Below, in pieces: positions 23,425 through 36,100 of a stretch of DNA of 64,000 nucleotides. A program made the translations under genes and the position numbers. This DNA is from Cenococcum geophilum 1.58 (taxonomy: Eukaryota > Ascomycota > Dothideomycetes > Gloniales > Gloniaceae), in the NCBI GenBank assembly GCA_001692895.1, contig KV748197.1, forward strand, positions 1,927,813 through 1,991,812, in the 5' to 3' direction. Below the pieces are notes generated by a model. It had not been told where the DNA came from. It did no database searches and saw only the letters and a list, made by a program, of their open reading frames with translations. Each line of letters opens with the position of its first letter. Position 1 is the first letter of the stretch.

Positions 23425-23500
23425 GTTTTTTTGACACGCAGCCTGCGCGCAGCCTGCGAGCAACCTGCGCGCAACCTGCCAGCAATCTGCGCATTTGGCA
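23425..23500. repeat. short GC-rich tandem repeat
   Basis: About five imperfect 11-bp units of GCCTGCGCGCA/ACCTGCGCGCA lie next to the left end of element M. Confidence 0.55.
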
Positions 23501-23639
23501 ACCACAATTGTATTTACCTCTTTTATACTAATAGCATATTTTAAATAAATAAAAGCTACTTTAAGGCTATTTATAAGGCTAGTAAAATAAATATTATTAT
23601 TTTAGACAATTTAATATAATATAGCGATGGTTCTCTTCT

Positions 23640-23880
23640 ACCTATCTACCTATTGACTTACCTACCTGCCTATCTACCTACCTACCTGCATCGCCTACCT
23701 GTCTGCATCGCCTACCTGTTTGCATCTGCCTACCTGTCTATATCTGCCTACCCGTTAGCATCTACCTACCTGTCTGCATCTGCTTGCCTGTCTGCATCTG
23801 CTTACCTGTCTATATCTGCCTACCTGTCTGCATCTGCCTACCCGTCAGCATCTCCCTGTTTGTGCCTACCTGTCTGTGCT
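23640..23880. repeat. minisatellite, CCTGTCTGCATCTGCCTA-type units
   Basis: About ten imperfect 18-20 bp units; its start is a simpler CTAC/CTGC repeat. The plus strand stays open through it (Tyr-Leu-Ser-Ala-Ser pattern), which I read as low complexity. Confidence 0.75.
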
Positions 23881-23929
23881 GCCTTGATTCGATCGATCGA
23901 TCGAATCGTTTATAGTGTTCGCTGGCTAG

Positions 23930-24092
23930 TCGTTGTCGTCTGGCTCTGGCGACGGTCGTNTGGTTCTGGTAACGGTCGTCTGGTTCTNGCGACGGTCGTC
24001 TGGCTCTGGCGACGGTCGTCTAGCTCTGGCGACGGTGGTCTGGTTCTGGTAACGGTGGTCTAGCTCTGGCGACGGTCGTCTGGTTCTGGCGA
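23930..24092. repeat. minisatellite, 20-bp unit TCTGGCGACGGTCGTCTGGT
   Basis: About eight tandem copies of the 20-bp unit, with variants GGTAACGGTCG. Two N bases fall inside. The same unit returns at 24370-24450 in four more copies, and a flanking block with a GATCGATC palindrome (about 23886-23945 versus 24300-24375) is also duplicated. This shows a segmental duplication within element M. Confidence 0.8.
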
Positions 24093-24170
24093 CGGTCGTC
24101 TCCTACCTGCCTGCCTACCTGCCTACCTACCTACCTACCTACCTACCTACCTACCTACCTNCCTGCCTGT
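24093..24170. repeat. CTAC tetranucleotide microsatellite
   Basis: A run of about fifteen CTAC units, with CTGC variants at both ends and one N. Confidence 0.85.
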
Positions 24171-24369
24171 GTCAGTGTATGATTCAATTTGGGGGAGGGG
24201 TCGGCCCGATTGAAGGCCCTGATTACATTCGAACGGTGGTCGTCTAGGGTGCCTCCCTAGGAGGCCTTGATTCGATTCGGTGACGGGCCAATATCAAAGC
24301 TCTGGTTCAATTCGATCAATCAATTGAATCATTCGTGGTGTTTGCTAGCTGGTCATTCAAACGGTCGTC

Positions 24370-24450
24370 GTCTGGTTCTGGCAACGGTCGTCTAGTTCTG
24401 GCGACAGTCGTCTAGTTCTGGCGACAGTCGTCTAGTTCTGGCGACGGTCC
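24370..24450. repeat. second array of the 20-bp TCTGGCGACGGTCG unit
   Basis: Four tandem copies (TCTAGTTCTGGCGACAGTCG variants), separated from the first array by about 280 bp of unique or duplicated sequence. Confidence 0.8.
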
Positions 24451-24555
24451 TCTGCTGGCTGCCGTTCTGGTGCCTCCCTAGGTAGGGAGGATGTAAGGAA
24501 GGAAGGGTAAAAAATAAGGTGGCTACATAGGGCGCTATCGGGAATATAGCGGGGA

Positions 24556-24985
24556 CCCGATGCAGAGCTTCGCGTAGAGCCTCTGTACGCAGAGCTTCGC
24601 GCAGAGCCTCTGTACGTAGAGCTTCGTGCAGAGCCTCTGTACGCAGAGCTTCGTGCAGAGCCTCTATGCGCAGAGCTTCGTGCAGAGCCTCTGTACGCAG
24701 AGCTTCGTGCAGAGCCTCTATGCGCAGAGCTTCGTGCAGAGCCTCTGTACGCAGAGCTTCGTGCAGAGCCTCTGTACGCAGAGCTTCGTGTAGAGCCTCG
24801 TGTAGAGCCTTATGCAAAGCTTCGTGCAGAGCTTCGTGCAGAGCTTCGTGCAGAGCTTCGTGTAGAGCTTCGTGTCAAGCTTTATGTAGAGCTTCGTGCA
24901 GAGCTTCGTGTAGAGCTTCGTGTCAAGCTTTATGTAGAGCTTCGTGTAGAGCCTCGTGCAGAGCCTTGTGCAGAGCCTCCAAGTA
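24556..24985. repeat. minisatellite, 27-bp unit built from GCAGAGCTTCGT / GCAGAGCCTCTGTAC
   Basis: About eight 27-bp units, then about fifteen shorter 12- and 15-bp units. Because the unit is a multiple of three, long frames stay open on both strands (Arg-Ala-Ser-Cys pattern plus; Glu-Ala-Leu-His pattern minus). Neither is credible as a gene. Confidence 0.85.
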
Positions 24986-25059
24986 ATAAGACTATATAAG
25001 ATTGTATAAGATTATATTAGATAATATATAATAGTTAAATATATAATTGCATGTCAAGA

Positions 25060-25336
25060 AATATATAGTTACCTTTTAAAGTTGCTAAGTAGGTTAACTG
25101 CGTATTAAGGAATATGCAGTTAGCTTTTAAAGTTATTAAGTAGGTTAACTGCGTGTCATTTAACTTTTAAGTAGGTTAACTGCATGTTAAGAAATATGCA
25201 GTTAGCTTTTAAAGTTGCTAAGTAGGTTAACTGCGTGTCAAGAAATATGTAGTTAGCTTTTAAAGTTGTTAAGTAGGTCAACTGCGTGTTATTTAACTTT
25301 TAAATGTGTCAAGTTGGTTAATTGCGTGTTAAGTTA
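25060..25336. repeat. 51-bp tandem repeat, AAGTAGGTTAACTGCGTGTC-type unit
   Basis: Four to five units of about 51 bp with two shortened versions. It continues for part of a unit after the MITE at 25337-25616, so the MITE landed inside the array. Confidence 0.7.
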
Positions 25337-25616
25337 GGGGGTGTTCGGTTGCAATCTGGAGGCTTCAGATTCAGTAAGAACACTAAAAATTGGCAACTTT
25401 ACCGTATGAAGCTTCTGAACTGAAGGTCTTGGCGTCAGTTCAATCTGGAGGTCTGCGTCCCAGGTTCAGATTCAGTTTCAATCTGAAGCCTCCAGATTGC
25501 ACACGCCCGTGCTTTTACAAAGCCACAAACGCGTATCGAAATTATGGAGAAACGCGTCCTTTTCTGCCGGACTTTCAGTTCAGATCTGATCTGAAGTTTT
25601 GCAACCGAACACCCCC
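25337..25616. mobile_element. 280-bp MITE, PIF/Harbinger (Tourist)-like ends
   Basis: Perfect terminal inverted repeats GGGGGTGTTCGGTTGCAA. Further inverted CTTCAGAT/ATCTGAAG and AATCTGGAGG/CCTCCAGATT blocks lie inside. The GGG-TGTT-GGTTGC pattern resembles PIF/Harbinger ends, and TTA precedes the left end, but the right side reads TTTA, so the target duplication is not exact. No RIP decay is seen. An open frame at 25390-25782 crosses its end and is spurious. Confidence 0.75.
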
Positions 25617-27938
25617 TTTAGTTAATTGCGTGTCGAGTTGGTCAAATTGTATGTCAATTACGCGAAACGCGAAAACCAAAGTCTACTTGAATCTCATCCT
25701 GCGAATATTTTCCCGATGTAGGACTTATAAGAGTTTACTTCTTTATATAAAATATAGCTACCTAAACCCTTTACCAAAATAATAATATTAGAGATATATA
25801 GGATTTTAAACTATAATCTATATATTAAATCTATATATAGCTAACTAATAGAGGCTATATAAACTAAAAAGATATATTATAGACTAAATCTAAGAGTTTT
25901 ATAGTTATGTTAAGTATATTTAAAACTAGAATAAAATATAGGTAAAAGCAGTATTATGTTAAAGGTTAATATTAATATAATTATTTTTAGAGACTTAATA
26001 AATTAGAAAACTCTTATATAATTGCTATAAAATTATAAATAGGCATTTATAATAGAGATTATCTCTATAACTAGTTCCGTAATTTATTTAGCTATTACCC
26101 CCAATAAAAAGGGCCTTAAACCACCTAGTTCTAATATAATAAGAGTTCTAATTAAATTTATATCACTTTCAAGAATGGCTAGAAAGTAAATTAAAAAATA
26201 TTTATTGTTTATATTAACTTAATAATACAATTAAGTTATATCCAGGGGCACGAAATACGTATAGTATTGTATGCTCTTTTAGATAGTGGTAACTGTCAAT
26301 TCTATTAAGGTAGACTACGTAGTCTATATACTAACGCGCCCTCCCCCCTAATTAGTTATAAGCAGGTAGTTAGTGTACTAAACGCGTAAGTACGCGTTTG
26401 GTATAGCAGGTGCTATAATTATATACTAGCGGTACTTAAAGATAGACCCACTTGTATATAACCTCCGTAATTACTTTTAATAGAACCGTAAAACATAAAA
26501 GAAATACATAGGAAATCCCTCCTAAGGTACCTTCTAGGCTGCCTTCCAAACGGTGCTTTAAGCTGGCCGTAAGTCCTACTTACGGCCCGTAAGATAAACC
26601 GTACAGCCTTCCGACGGACTGTAAATAAACTATACGGCCTTCTGACGGGCCGTAAATAAACCGCAAGTGCTCCGTTAGTCTCATTCCACCCATTCTATAA
26701 CCTTTAGATTAAGCTTATTTATGTTAATTAGGGTTTTAAGAGCTTGGTACGGCTTTGCCTTAGTTATAGCGTCTACTAGGTTATCTCCGCTACTAATCCA
26801 TTTAACCTCTGTAATCTTATGTCGTTTATAAGCCTAATATAAGCACATTAAGTCGACTATAAGCCTCTTCTCTTATATTATACCTAGTTTAACTATATAG
26901 TTGTAGAGGGACTTTAAATCGGTGCATAGAACTAGGGGTAATTGCTCCAATTATAGGATCTTCTAGATTATTAACTTGATTACGGCTCCTATATTAAAGC
27001 TATAAGCTAGTGCATATAGCTTAGAAGCTAGTATACTATAGGTTACTCATTTACACTTAATTAAAGACTAGTAGATTATATTTACATCCTAATTACGGTC
27101 CGTAAGTATAATTATAAAGCCGATTTATAATAATAGGTCCCTATTATTAGTGAAGGAGGCGTCCATAAATACCAGTAAGCTAAGGGAATTTAGGTCTAGT
27201 GGTATAAAAGTAAGTCCTCTTATTACATTATTAATTTACTACTAAATACGTTTGTTAAGCTGCCTAATATTTTCCTTTTATAGATCTATTACCTGGGCTA
27301 TAAAGGATAGATTATAGGCAGATTTGGGTTGGCAGACTATAGCAATATAGGCACCTCTTGCACGCTATGCAACATATTAGTCCTTTATATTTACAGTTTT
27401 ACGGGTCTCTCTATAGGGACTGGTGAGGTCTATAGGCTTTACTATAACAAGCCTTAGGTTTTAAGCTTAGCGTTCCTAAGTTAGCTAAATTAGGTTGCCC
27501 TTTTATATAATTAAGCCTCTATTAAACTTAATTAGAGTCTGCTTAGTTAACTACTCTTACGGCTTTACTAAGAACTTTACCTCTTATAGTTTAGTCTTTT
27601 TAGCGTCCGCAAAAGTCCAGTCTGCTAAAAAGAGGGTATTATCTATTTAGAGTCCAATAATACCAAGGCCGTTTAATAGGGTGTATAGGAGGCAGGGGTC
27701 GTAGGTTAACTATTTTATTTTAAGTTTACTAACGTAATACTGGTAATATATTTTAAACCAGTGGTTTCTAGCTTCCGGCACTCTATAAAGGGGTTTTATA
27801 ACCTATAAAATTATTCCTAGTTATAAATTAAGCTTAAGGGGTAGTCGTATAAAGATGTCTCTACTTAGGTAGGTATTAGACTGTATATAGGCTTGCGAGA
27901 TATCCCGTAAGTAAAGGGTTATAGGTTTAGTTTACTAT

Positions 27939-30900
27939 TGTTAGCGACTCAGTCAATCGAGACATAAGTACGGCAAAATGGTCGCGCAAGCCTGTACGAT
28001 TGGATTGTCTATAAACGAGAATCTAAAGCTAAAGAAAGGAAAGGAGAAGAAGGGGAGCGCCGCTCGAAGCTATATACGATCTTCGCGTCACGTGACCGCA
28101 ATATACGGCAATCTGTGGCAACTTGCCGGTGCGTAGTTCTGCCAAGTTCTGCTAGTGCCGTAATATTACCCCCCCCTCTAAAAAAGCCTGCCCTTAGGCT
28201 TTGCCGCTAAAAGTCTTAGCAAGAGAATCTAACTAATTAGACAACTTCGACCGCCGGTTGAAGTTCCTGGATATCTTAACACCTTACGTAACTAAGAAAT
28301 TTCTAGGGCGTTCTTATCCTTATATTCTTCTAGTAGCTTATTATCTTCGTTATACTAGTATTCTATCTACTTATCTAGGTACTTTAGCGGTCCGGGTTTG
28401 TTAGGGTAATAGCTATGGAACTCCTAAAGCTTATGGGGGCTACCTATAAAGTTCTATATAGGGTACTAAGTGGGGTCCGGGTTATATCCTTTCTAACTAA
28501 TATAATACTTTAACGTTCCCTTTACAAGTTTACAGGCTAGTATTTCTTTAATTTCCTATTTATTATTGTCGTTAACTTAAATTGGCAGGGGAGGTTTATT
28601 CTTTTATCTGGGTAGTAGGTTATTTATAGCTTTCCGTAGCTTATCTAGTAAAAAGATAGGGTGGACTTTAATTAAGTCTGGGAGCTTAACCTTGTATAAG
28701 TTGCCTACTTTATTAAGAATCTTATACGGTCCTACTATCTTATAGTCCAGCTTACGGCTAGGCCGTTTTATCTTCTAGTTCTTTATTGTAACCTAGACTA
28801 TATCGCCTATAGTAAAGTTAGGCTCGCGCCTATGCTTATTTGCCTGCTGTTCCATTAATTTCTAGGCCTTTTTTAGGTTTATACGGGCTACTTTCTAGGC
28901 TTCTTCTAAGCGCTTAGCGTACTACTGGGCTTCCTTATAAGATAGTTTTTTGCGTACAGTCTAGGGCCCTTCTAGTCTTTCCCAGTTAAAGCTTATACAG
29001 GGTAGGTAACCCATTTCTAGTTAAATAGGGGCAAATTCGGTAGAGTCGTGGGGTAGGGTCGCTTGGGCGTAGTCTATTAAGGGCAATAGTTTGGCCCAGT
29101 TATCCTAGAAGTAGTTAATAAAAGGCTGAAGTCTCTAGTCCAAGTATTGATTTATAATCTCCGTTTAACCGTCTGTCTGGGGGTAATATGCCGTAGAAAG
29201 CTTTAGCTTAATGCCTAAAATCCGGGTGAACTTATTCTAAAAGGCTGATATAAACTACGGCCCGCGGTTAGATATAATAGTGTCTAGTAGTCCGTAAATT
29301 TGGTAGACATAGTAGATATACAGTTGGGCTGCCTCTTTAGCATCGATATTCTTGTGACAGGGAATTAAGAATGGGCGCTTGCTAAAGCGGTTAACTAGGA
29401 TTATAACCATATCATATCCGTTATGGTCTAGAGGTAGCTTATAAAAGTCTATAGAGATATATTGCTAGGGGCGGTCGGGTATTAGGAGGGGTTTTAATAG
29501 TCCTGGGGTCTTATCTCGTGGGATTATAGACCTATAGTAGTCGTTGTAGTTCCGTATATAGCGGTCGATATCTATAACCATTCCGGGCCAGTAGTAGCGG
29601 TTGCTAATAATCCTACGGGTTTTATTCTTTCTAGGGTGGGCCGTAGAGACCTAGGTATGTACTTTAGCAATAAGCCGAGTCTATAAGTTCTGTTCCTCTG
29701 CCACTACTAGCCGTTTCTAATACTTAAGTAATCCATTTTCGAGGGACCATGGGCTGGTAACGTTCTTTACCTTTTCACGGTACTCCTATAGAGAAGGGGC
29801 CGTACAGTTTATCTGCAGCAATTCGTCGATTAAGTTAAGTCCTAAAGGGTTAATAGGATATATCTCGGCGCCTAAGGGGTCTGTACTTAGTTCTGCCTAT
29901 ATCTGGGGGTTAAGGTGCTCTGGTTATAGTAGCGTCTAGGTCCGTAATAAGATCTTCGCAGCCGTATGGTCACCTAGGTCTTGTTCACGCCTAGTAAGAG
30001 CATCCGCACGGTTCGCAGCGCCTAGTCTATACATAATTAAGAAGTTAAACTAAGATAGGACGTCTAGAAGTCGTTAAGGTAGTTAAAGAGTATATCGTTT
30101 ATATACCGCTGGTACGTAGCTAGTCCGTTAGTTAGTCCAAAAGGAAGTACCTTGCATTTGTATATCCTGTAACGGGTCCGGAATGTAGTAAGATCCTCAG
30201 ACCTAGGGTCTATCCTAATTCGGTGAAAGGCCTAGCGGATATCGAGCTTTGTAAAAACCTTAGCTCTACTTATTCGGGTAAGAGTCTTATTAAGTAAGGG
30301 CAGCGGGTAGCGGTCCTTGCGGGTTATATTATTTAGCTTACGGTAGTCAATGCAGAAGCGCAGTCCTCTATTTGGCTTTTTAACAAAGAGAATAGGGGAG
30401 TTAAAAGGGGCTTAGCTAGGCTCGATGAAGCCCTTATTTAGGTTGTCGATAAGGTACTGCTTTATAGCCTATAATTCGGCAATAGACTATAGGTAGAGAG
30501 GGCTAAAGCTAAGGGTACTTCCCTTGTCTTGCTTAATCTTAATCTTATAGTTATACGGTTAGTGGGGTGGAAGCATGTTAGATACTACCTTAGAGAATAC
30601 GTCCTTAAATTTCTAGTGTTAATTGGGCAGTTTTTGCTCCACTAGTTCTTTATTTATAAGCCCGCTTTCCTATCTACTAAGCTCGCTTTCCTTTTCCTTA
30701 ATTATTTAGTTAATTTCGTATAGGCTAGTTGTAAAGGTAACGGTATTAGGCTAAACCAGGTTCTGGTAGAATCCTACAGCGCTAATATAGTAGATATTAA
30801 CTAGTGGGAGGTCCGTAGGTTTCTTTGGCGTCTGTTAGGCCGTGGTTTGCGGTATAGGGTTTATAGTCTTCCTTAGCTTACGTTCTATTTTCCGTAAGTT

Positions 30901-33191
30901 ATCCTTCCTATCTATTAGTTTAGTATAGCGTCCGATATCCCTGGCTTTGCTTTATGGCTTTATAGGGTTCTCCGTAGGGAACTTAGCTAGGTTACTACTG
31001 ACTTCCTAAGTCTTTGGTGCGGGTGGCGTAATATAGGTAGTTTGGGGGCGGCGTAGTATACGGATCCGTTGCGGGTTAAGCTGTACGTCCTTCTTAAAGG
31101 CCTAGTCTCTACGCATAGCATCGGCCTAGTAAATGGTATTAATCTAGGGCCGTATGAGGTTTTCTATTATAATGCTGATTTCTTTTATAAAGGAAGGGGT
31201 CGGGGGTAGAGTTTTGGGCTAGATAAGCCGTCTACTCTATATTTTAAGCTGTAAGCCTAAATAGGCTAGCTATTTTCTTCCTAAGATTATATTGTGGCTT
31301 TCTAAGTCCGTAATAAGAAAGGGGACGTTATACTACCTTCGTCCGTTAACGTGGAGGTGGATCCGCAAGATAGTTGTAATAGGTAGCCCTATTTGTTTAT
31401 TATAACCGCAAATAGGGATTAGTTTAGGCAGTTCTTTAAGGGGTATATTTAAAAAGTTAGCTAGTTTTGTAGCGCACTTTATGTTAATTAAGGTAAAGGC
31501 ATTTACTCCTAAGTTAGCTAAAGCAGAGGTTAAAACTTAATATTTATTACGAAATAAAGTATAAGGGATAGTGCAGCTTCTTCTACTAACTAGCTAACCT
31601 AGATTAATATATAACATATTAATCCCTTTTAACCCTAAAGAGGAGTCTTCCTCTAGGGTTCCTCTTTTTCTGGCTCTATACTGTCCTTCTAAATTAACAG
31701 GACCTCGTTTGTCCTTACCTTTGTTAGGCAGTTCCTTACAGGGTGGCCTATTTAACCATATAAGAAGTAAGCTCCTTAATTGCTAAGGGCCTATATATAG
31801 GGGTCGCTGTATATAGGCCGGGTGTACACTAGGCCCGTAGTAGGGGTAGCTGCGCGGCTAGCTGCTAGGTTGGCTGTAGGAGTTGCTAATTATACTAGGG
31901 CACTATAGGCCGTACTTACAGTACTTGCGGCCTGGTTTGCAAGGTTTCTAGTTTTTAGCTAGTTGGCGCGTGCCTTAATTTAACGGAGGCCTTAGTTAAT
32001 AGCTAGGCAATAGTCCGTAAGTTCCTTTAATGTCTATGCTGTAGTATAAGCTGGTAATACGGCCCGCTATAGGTCTAGGGTAAGCTTATTAAAGAGGTCT
32101 AGTAGTAGGTCTTCNTAGGGGATNTAGGCCTGTCNGGCTAGGTNTANAAAGCGGGTTTANAAGGCTNAAAAGGTCTNNATTNTTTTTATGTTTAGGCTTT
32201 TATAGCTAAGGCGGGCGTTCTATATTTTAAAAGGGTCCTTATAAATAGAAGATAAGTGTTTAATTATTTCTTCTTTAGAGATAAAGGGGTCTGCTAAGTC
32301 TTTAGTGTATTGCGGGCGTAAATGCGTCTAGGCGTCTCCGCCAGTACGGCCGAAGATATAGGCCATTCTAGCTTGGGCGTTAGGGAAGTAGTCTATATTA
32401 ACTTTAAGCTTGTCCCGTAATTAGAGCTTCTAATTATTAAATATAGGGTTGGTTCCATCTGTAAGTAGTAGGGGGTCCGCGACCTTTACTAACTGCTTTA
32501 GTGCTATATAGGCCTTAGTGGATCTACTAAGGCGCTAGGATAGGGCCTAAAGGACTATAGTAAGTCTTTGGTTGTCTAATAATGACTTATTATTAGATAT
32601 AGGGGTATCTCTAGCTTTAAGTAGCTCTCGCAATTATTTAATTTTGGTATTAGCAGCCGCAAGCTCCGCCTAGGGGGTTAAAACGTTAATTGTTTCTTTA
32701 TCTGAAGTATTTAAGGGTCCTGCAGCTGCTTTACCTGCTGCTGTGGTTTGTGGTATAGTAGTAGGGGTATTAGGTAATTCCGGGTAATTTCTTTAGGGGT
32801 TCTGGTCTGTGTATGTCTTGTGGGTCCTTTCCTTAGGGTTCTATTCTTTTCTTTTAGGTTCTGTCCTTGTGGTTCTGGTAATGTCCTTAGGGTCCTATTC
32901 TGTATTCTTATAGATATATTTAAGTTCCTTCTTAGGAAGAAAGAGTAGAGTAAGCTTTAGATAATGTTAGCGACTTAGTTAATTAAGACATAAGTACGGC
33001 AAAATGGTCGCGCAAGCCTGTATGATTAGATTGTCTATAAACGAGAATCTAAAGCTAAAGAAAGGAAAGGAGAAGAAGGGGAGCGCCGCTTGAAGCTATA
33101 TACGATCTTCGCGTCACGTGACCGCAATATGCGGCAATCTGTGGCAACTTGCCGGTGCGTAGTTCTGCCAAGTTCTGCCAGTGCCGTAACA
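27939..33191 (-). mobile_element. Gypsy C, LTR retrotransposon inside Copia F (broken)
   Basis: LTRs of 227 bp (27939-28165 and 32965-33191), target duplication ACTAT (27934-27938 and 33192-33196), length 5253 bp. A C-rich tract after the left LTR is the complement of the polypurine tract, so it reads on the minus strand. Gag with a zinc knuckle near 31720-31780; reverse transcriptase near 30290-30420 ([20 protein letters not shown]); integrase near 29370-29500. The two LTRs differ by about ten transitions and no transversion I can see. It is the innermost and one of the least decayed full-length elements. Broken, with many breaks. A cluster of about ten N bases lies at 32115-32192 in gag. 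Confidence 0.9.
28243..28265. repeat. conserved hairpin motif in Gypsy C 3' region
   Basis: Arms AACTTCGACCG and CGGTTGAAGTT around one C (one mismatch), about 80 bp inside the 3' LTR side of Gypsy C. Flanking CTAACTAATTAGA and TTCCT(G/A)GA(T/C)ATCTTAA are shared with Gypsy B and, in reverse, Gypsy A. Confidence 0.75.
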
Positions 33192-36100
33192 ACTATAGTC
33201 TAGGCGTAAGTACAAATATAATCCGTTAACTAACCCGTTAAATTATAGGCGATTATATAAGGACTAAGTCCTTTCCTTAGTTGTTATAGGCTTATATAAT
33301 AAGCCTTAATTTTTTAAAGGCTTTATTAGTACTAGGGTGCTTAATTTTATTAATAAAGCGTAAGTTAAATATACGGACGCCTTACGGAACGTCTCTCTCC
33401 GTTATAGCCGTAAAAACACCCTTTTTAAGTAGTCTATTAATCTCCTTACGTTATAAGTCCGTAAAAAGTGTTTCCTATACTAGGACTAATATATCCGCAT
33501 GTAGAAGTTGCCTTATGGATATACCTGCAGAGGTTAGGTAATTCTCCGTTACGGGTTTCTTAGTTATAAGGTGCTTTTAGGGGCGTCCTTAACCGCGCTT
33601 TATAGCAGATTTAATAGGTTTCTAGGGGACTTCTAAAGTAGGTAGGGGAGCTTCCAGTTCGTCTAGTTTAACAGTATAGGTATTTTCGGACCGAAAGTAG
33701 GGTTTTACGGACGTGCTTCTAAAGTTAGTTAGTCCGCTAGGAAGTTATAAGCAGTACGTTTTATCTTCTACAGCTATTAGATAATAAGGTCCAGTCTAGT
33801 TACCGCTCTTACGCTATATAAGGACTTTAGAATTAAGCAGAAGGTCATAAACTAAGGTTATATTAGGTCCGTTGCGGTAATATAGGGCGCTATTAACAGC
33901 TTATTTAGCCCGTAATTTAACTATTTCGGCTATTACCTTCCGTATTATAGCTGCTTATTCCGTAATAGACAGGGTAGGAGGGCCTAGGTTACTTATCCTT
34001 AGGTAAACTAAGAGGGTAGGTACTAATCTATTAGGGCTAGCAGTATTATTAACGGCTTTTACAGCCATCTATAAAGCCAGTTCCTTTTAAATATCCTTAC
34101 ACTTATCCGTAATAATCTAGTAAGCTCTCTATAAAGCTAGGTAAGCTCGCTTAATAAGTCTAATAGACTAGTACGCCTTAACTAGAACGGCTTTTATTAA
34201 AATAGCCATGGCTATAGCATACTATTAGAATTTCTTGCTAATAAAGTTCCTACCGGCGCCGTAGGTAATATACTTAGGGGGTCTAACATATATGTTAATC
34301 TAGTAGGTCTGTAAAATATCCTAAGTATATTTTATAAATATATTTTATAACTAACGGGCAGCTTAATAGCGGGTTGCCTTATCAATTCTATGTAATACTA
34401 GGCTGCCGTTAATATACATAATGTCTATATACACTAGGTGGTTAAAATTAAGGTCTTTATAAAGAGTGAACTTAAATCGGCCTAGGGAACGTCCGTATTT
34501 CTAGCAGAAGGAGTAGTATTTAGTTAGGTGGTTAATTGCCTTCCTATTAACGTTGTTATATTTAGAGCGTTTAAGGACTCTATACAGCTTTTTAGCTAAT
34601 AAGTAGCCGAAACGGCGGTATAGGCGGTGGATTTTAGTACTAGTAAGGTAGTATAGGTTATAGTTAAAAGATTCCTAAATATAGGTCCGTAAAGTCTCTC
34701 CCTATATAAGGAACGGGTATCTAAATTGTTGTATAATTAGTAGGGTAATATACTTACTTCCTAGGGCAGTTACAGGGCTAATTAGGGTATCTATAATATT
34801 GTTATAGTAAACCTATAACCTATCTATATCCGCGAGATAGAGTAGAAAAGGGGTATCTGCTTTTACTACGTGGAAGTTAACTAGGCTAATTAGGGTCTTA
34901 ACTATAACTAATCTAATTAATGCGGTTAAGCTAATGCCGAATTAGACGTTTGCGGCCCTAGTTTACATAGTATTAATATCCGTATTATTATTTATAGTGG
35001 TCTTATATACAAGATATTGTCTATAACCTACAGTGGACTTTTTAGAGGCACTTATATTAATTATAACGCCATAGAATTCTTTAGGGGTATAGCGTTCTAT
35101 CGTAATATATGCAAATAGGTCCTATTTATAGTCCGTAACGTCTATAACGGGTTTAACGGGTATACTTATAGGTTAGTTTTTGGGTGCAATTAAGTATATA
35201 AAGGAGCGGTTGGCTAATACGGTTATAATATTAAAGGCTTAGCCGTCTGTAAAAGGTCTAAAGGTAGTTAGAAACGTCTCTAAGGTCTCCTATTCCTAAG
35301 TATCTAAGTTAAAGTTAATTATAAGGGCTTTCATTAACTCGTTAAGAGACTTCTCTACTTCCTTTCCTTTATAGTCTAAGATAAACTAGTTAATCCGGCT
35401 GTTAAATCTCTTCTTAAACTTGTTATATTCTTCCTGGGTATGCCTTATAAACTAATATCCTTCCTTACCGCACACAAAGCACTTTTAGTTAGTTTATTTA
35501 TGGGGGTATACTTTTATACGGGAGTTATTTTAGGGGTTATAGGTAGGACTTAGTCGGTACGGGTACTGCTAGCGGTAGCAGTAGTCCGTAAAGTAGGCAT
35601 TTAAGTTAGTTTATGGGTTTTATAGATCCGTAATAAAGGCTTAAGTACTACCTAGCAGGTTTAAAGCTTCGTATATTATAATAGAGGACCGTAAATCGTT
35701 AATAAGGCTAGTTAAGGTGTCTACAGGCTTGTAATAGGTATATTTATAGGGTTCCACTTCCTAGTAGGCTGTGATAAGTTTATTATATAGGAAGTCGTCT
35801 GTTTAAAGCTTAGCATTAAGGCCGTGCTATAGGTGCTAAAGGTCTTTAATAAGAATTTATAGGCACTCTATAGTCGATTTTTCGGTATTCTTATTAATTA
35901 CGGTCTATAACTTAATCACATTCTATTATATAAGGATATCACGCTTATATTCTAGCCCTTTAAAGTAGTTGCGTATAGCTTTATATAGCTTATTAAAGGG
36001 AATACTAAGGGGGTTGCTCTTAAGGTTAGTGTAGTAGTAGTTAAGGGCTAGGCCGCGCAGTATGGTAGAGTAGGCTTAGCTAAACTCCTATTTAGGAATA

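Larger units (their letters stand above)
23319..25718. mobile_element. 2.4-kb TA-flanked TIR element M filled with minisatellites
   Basis: Left end CATCGGCAAAATAT and the reverse complement of the right end CATCGGGAAAATAT agree at 13 of 14 positions. Both ends are flanked by TA (23317-23318 and 25719-25720). The block interrupts decayed T2 transposase sequence, which resumes just after it. Inside are five or more tandem-repeat arrays and a MITE, but no transposase. Its composition is balanced, so it was hardly touched by RIP. It looks like a non-autonomous Tc1-mariner-type element that carries or grew minisatellites. An alternative is unrelated insertion of repeats with chance end similarity. 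Confidence 0.5.

Noticed and set aside
23653-24063. 136-codon plus-strand open frame, Tyr-Leu-Ser rich, signal-peptide-like start
   Set aside because: It runs through two minisatellite arrays and includes N bases; low complexity only.
24392-24986. Open frames of 141 and 106 codons on opposite strands
   Set aside because: They are products of a 27-bp repeat (multiple of three) and have pure repeat composition; no domain, no credible start.
25060-25340. Regular repeats that could suggest a CRISPR array
   Set aside because: Head-to-tail units of about 51 bp with no unique spacers, in a fungal repeat compartment; plain minisatellite.
25390-25782. 130-codon open frame
   Set aside because: Runs from inside a MITE across its end and out of the surrounding element; not a gene.
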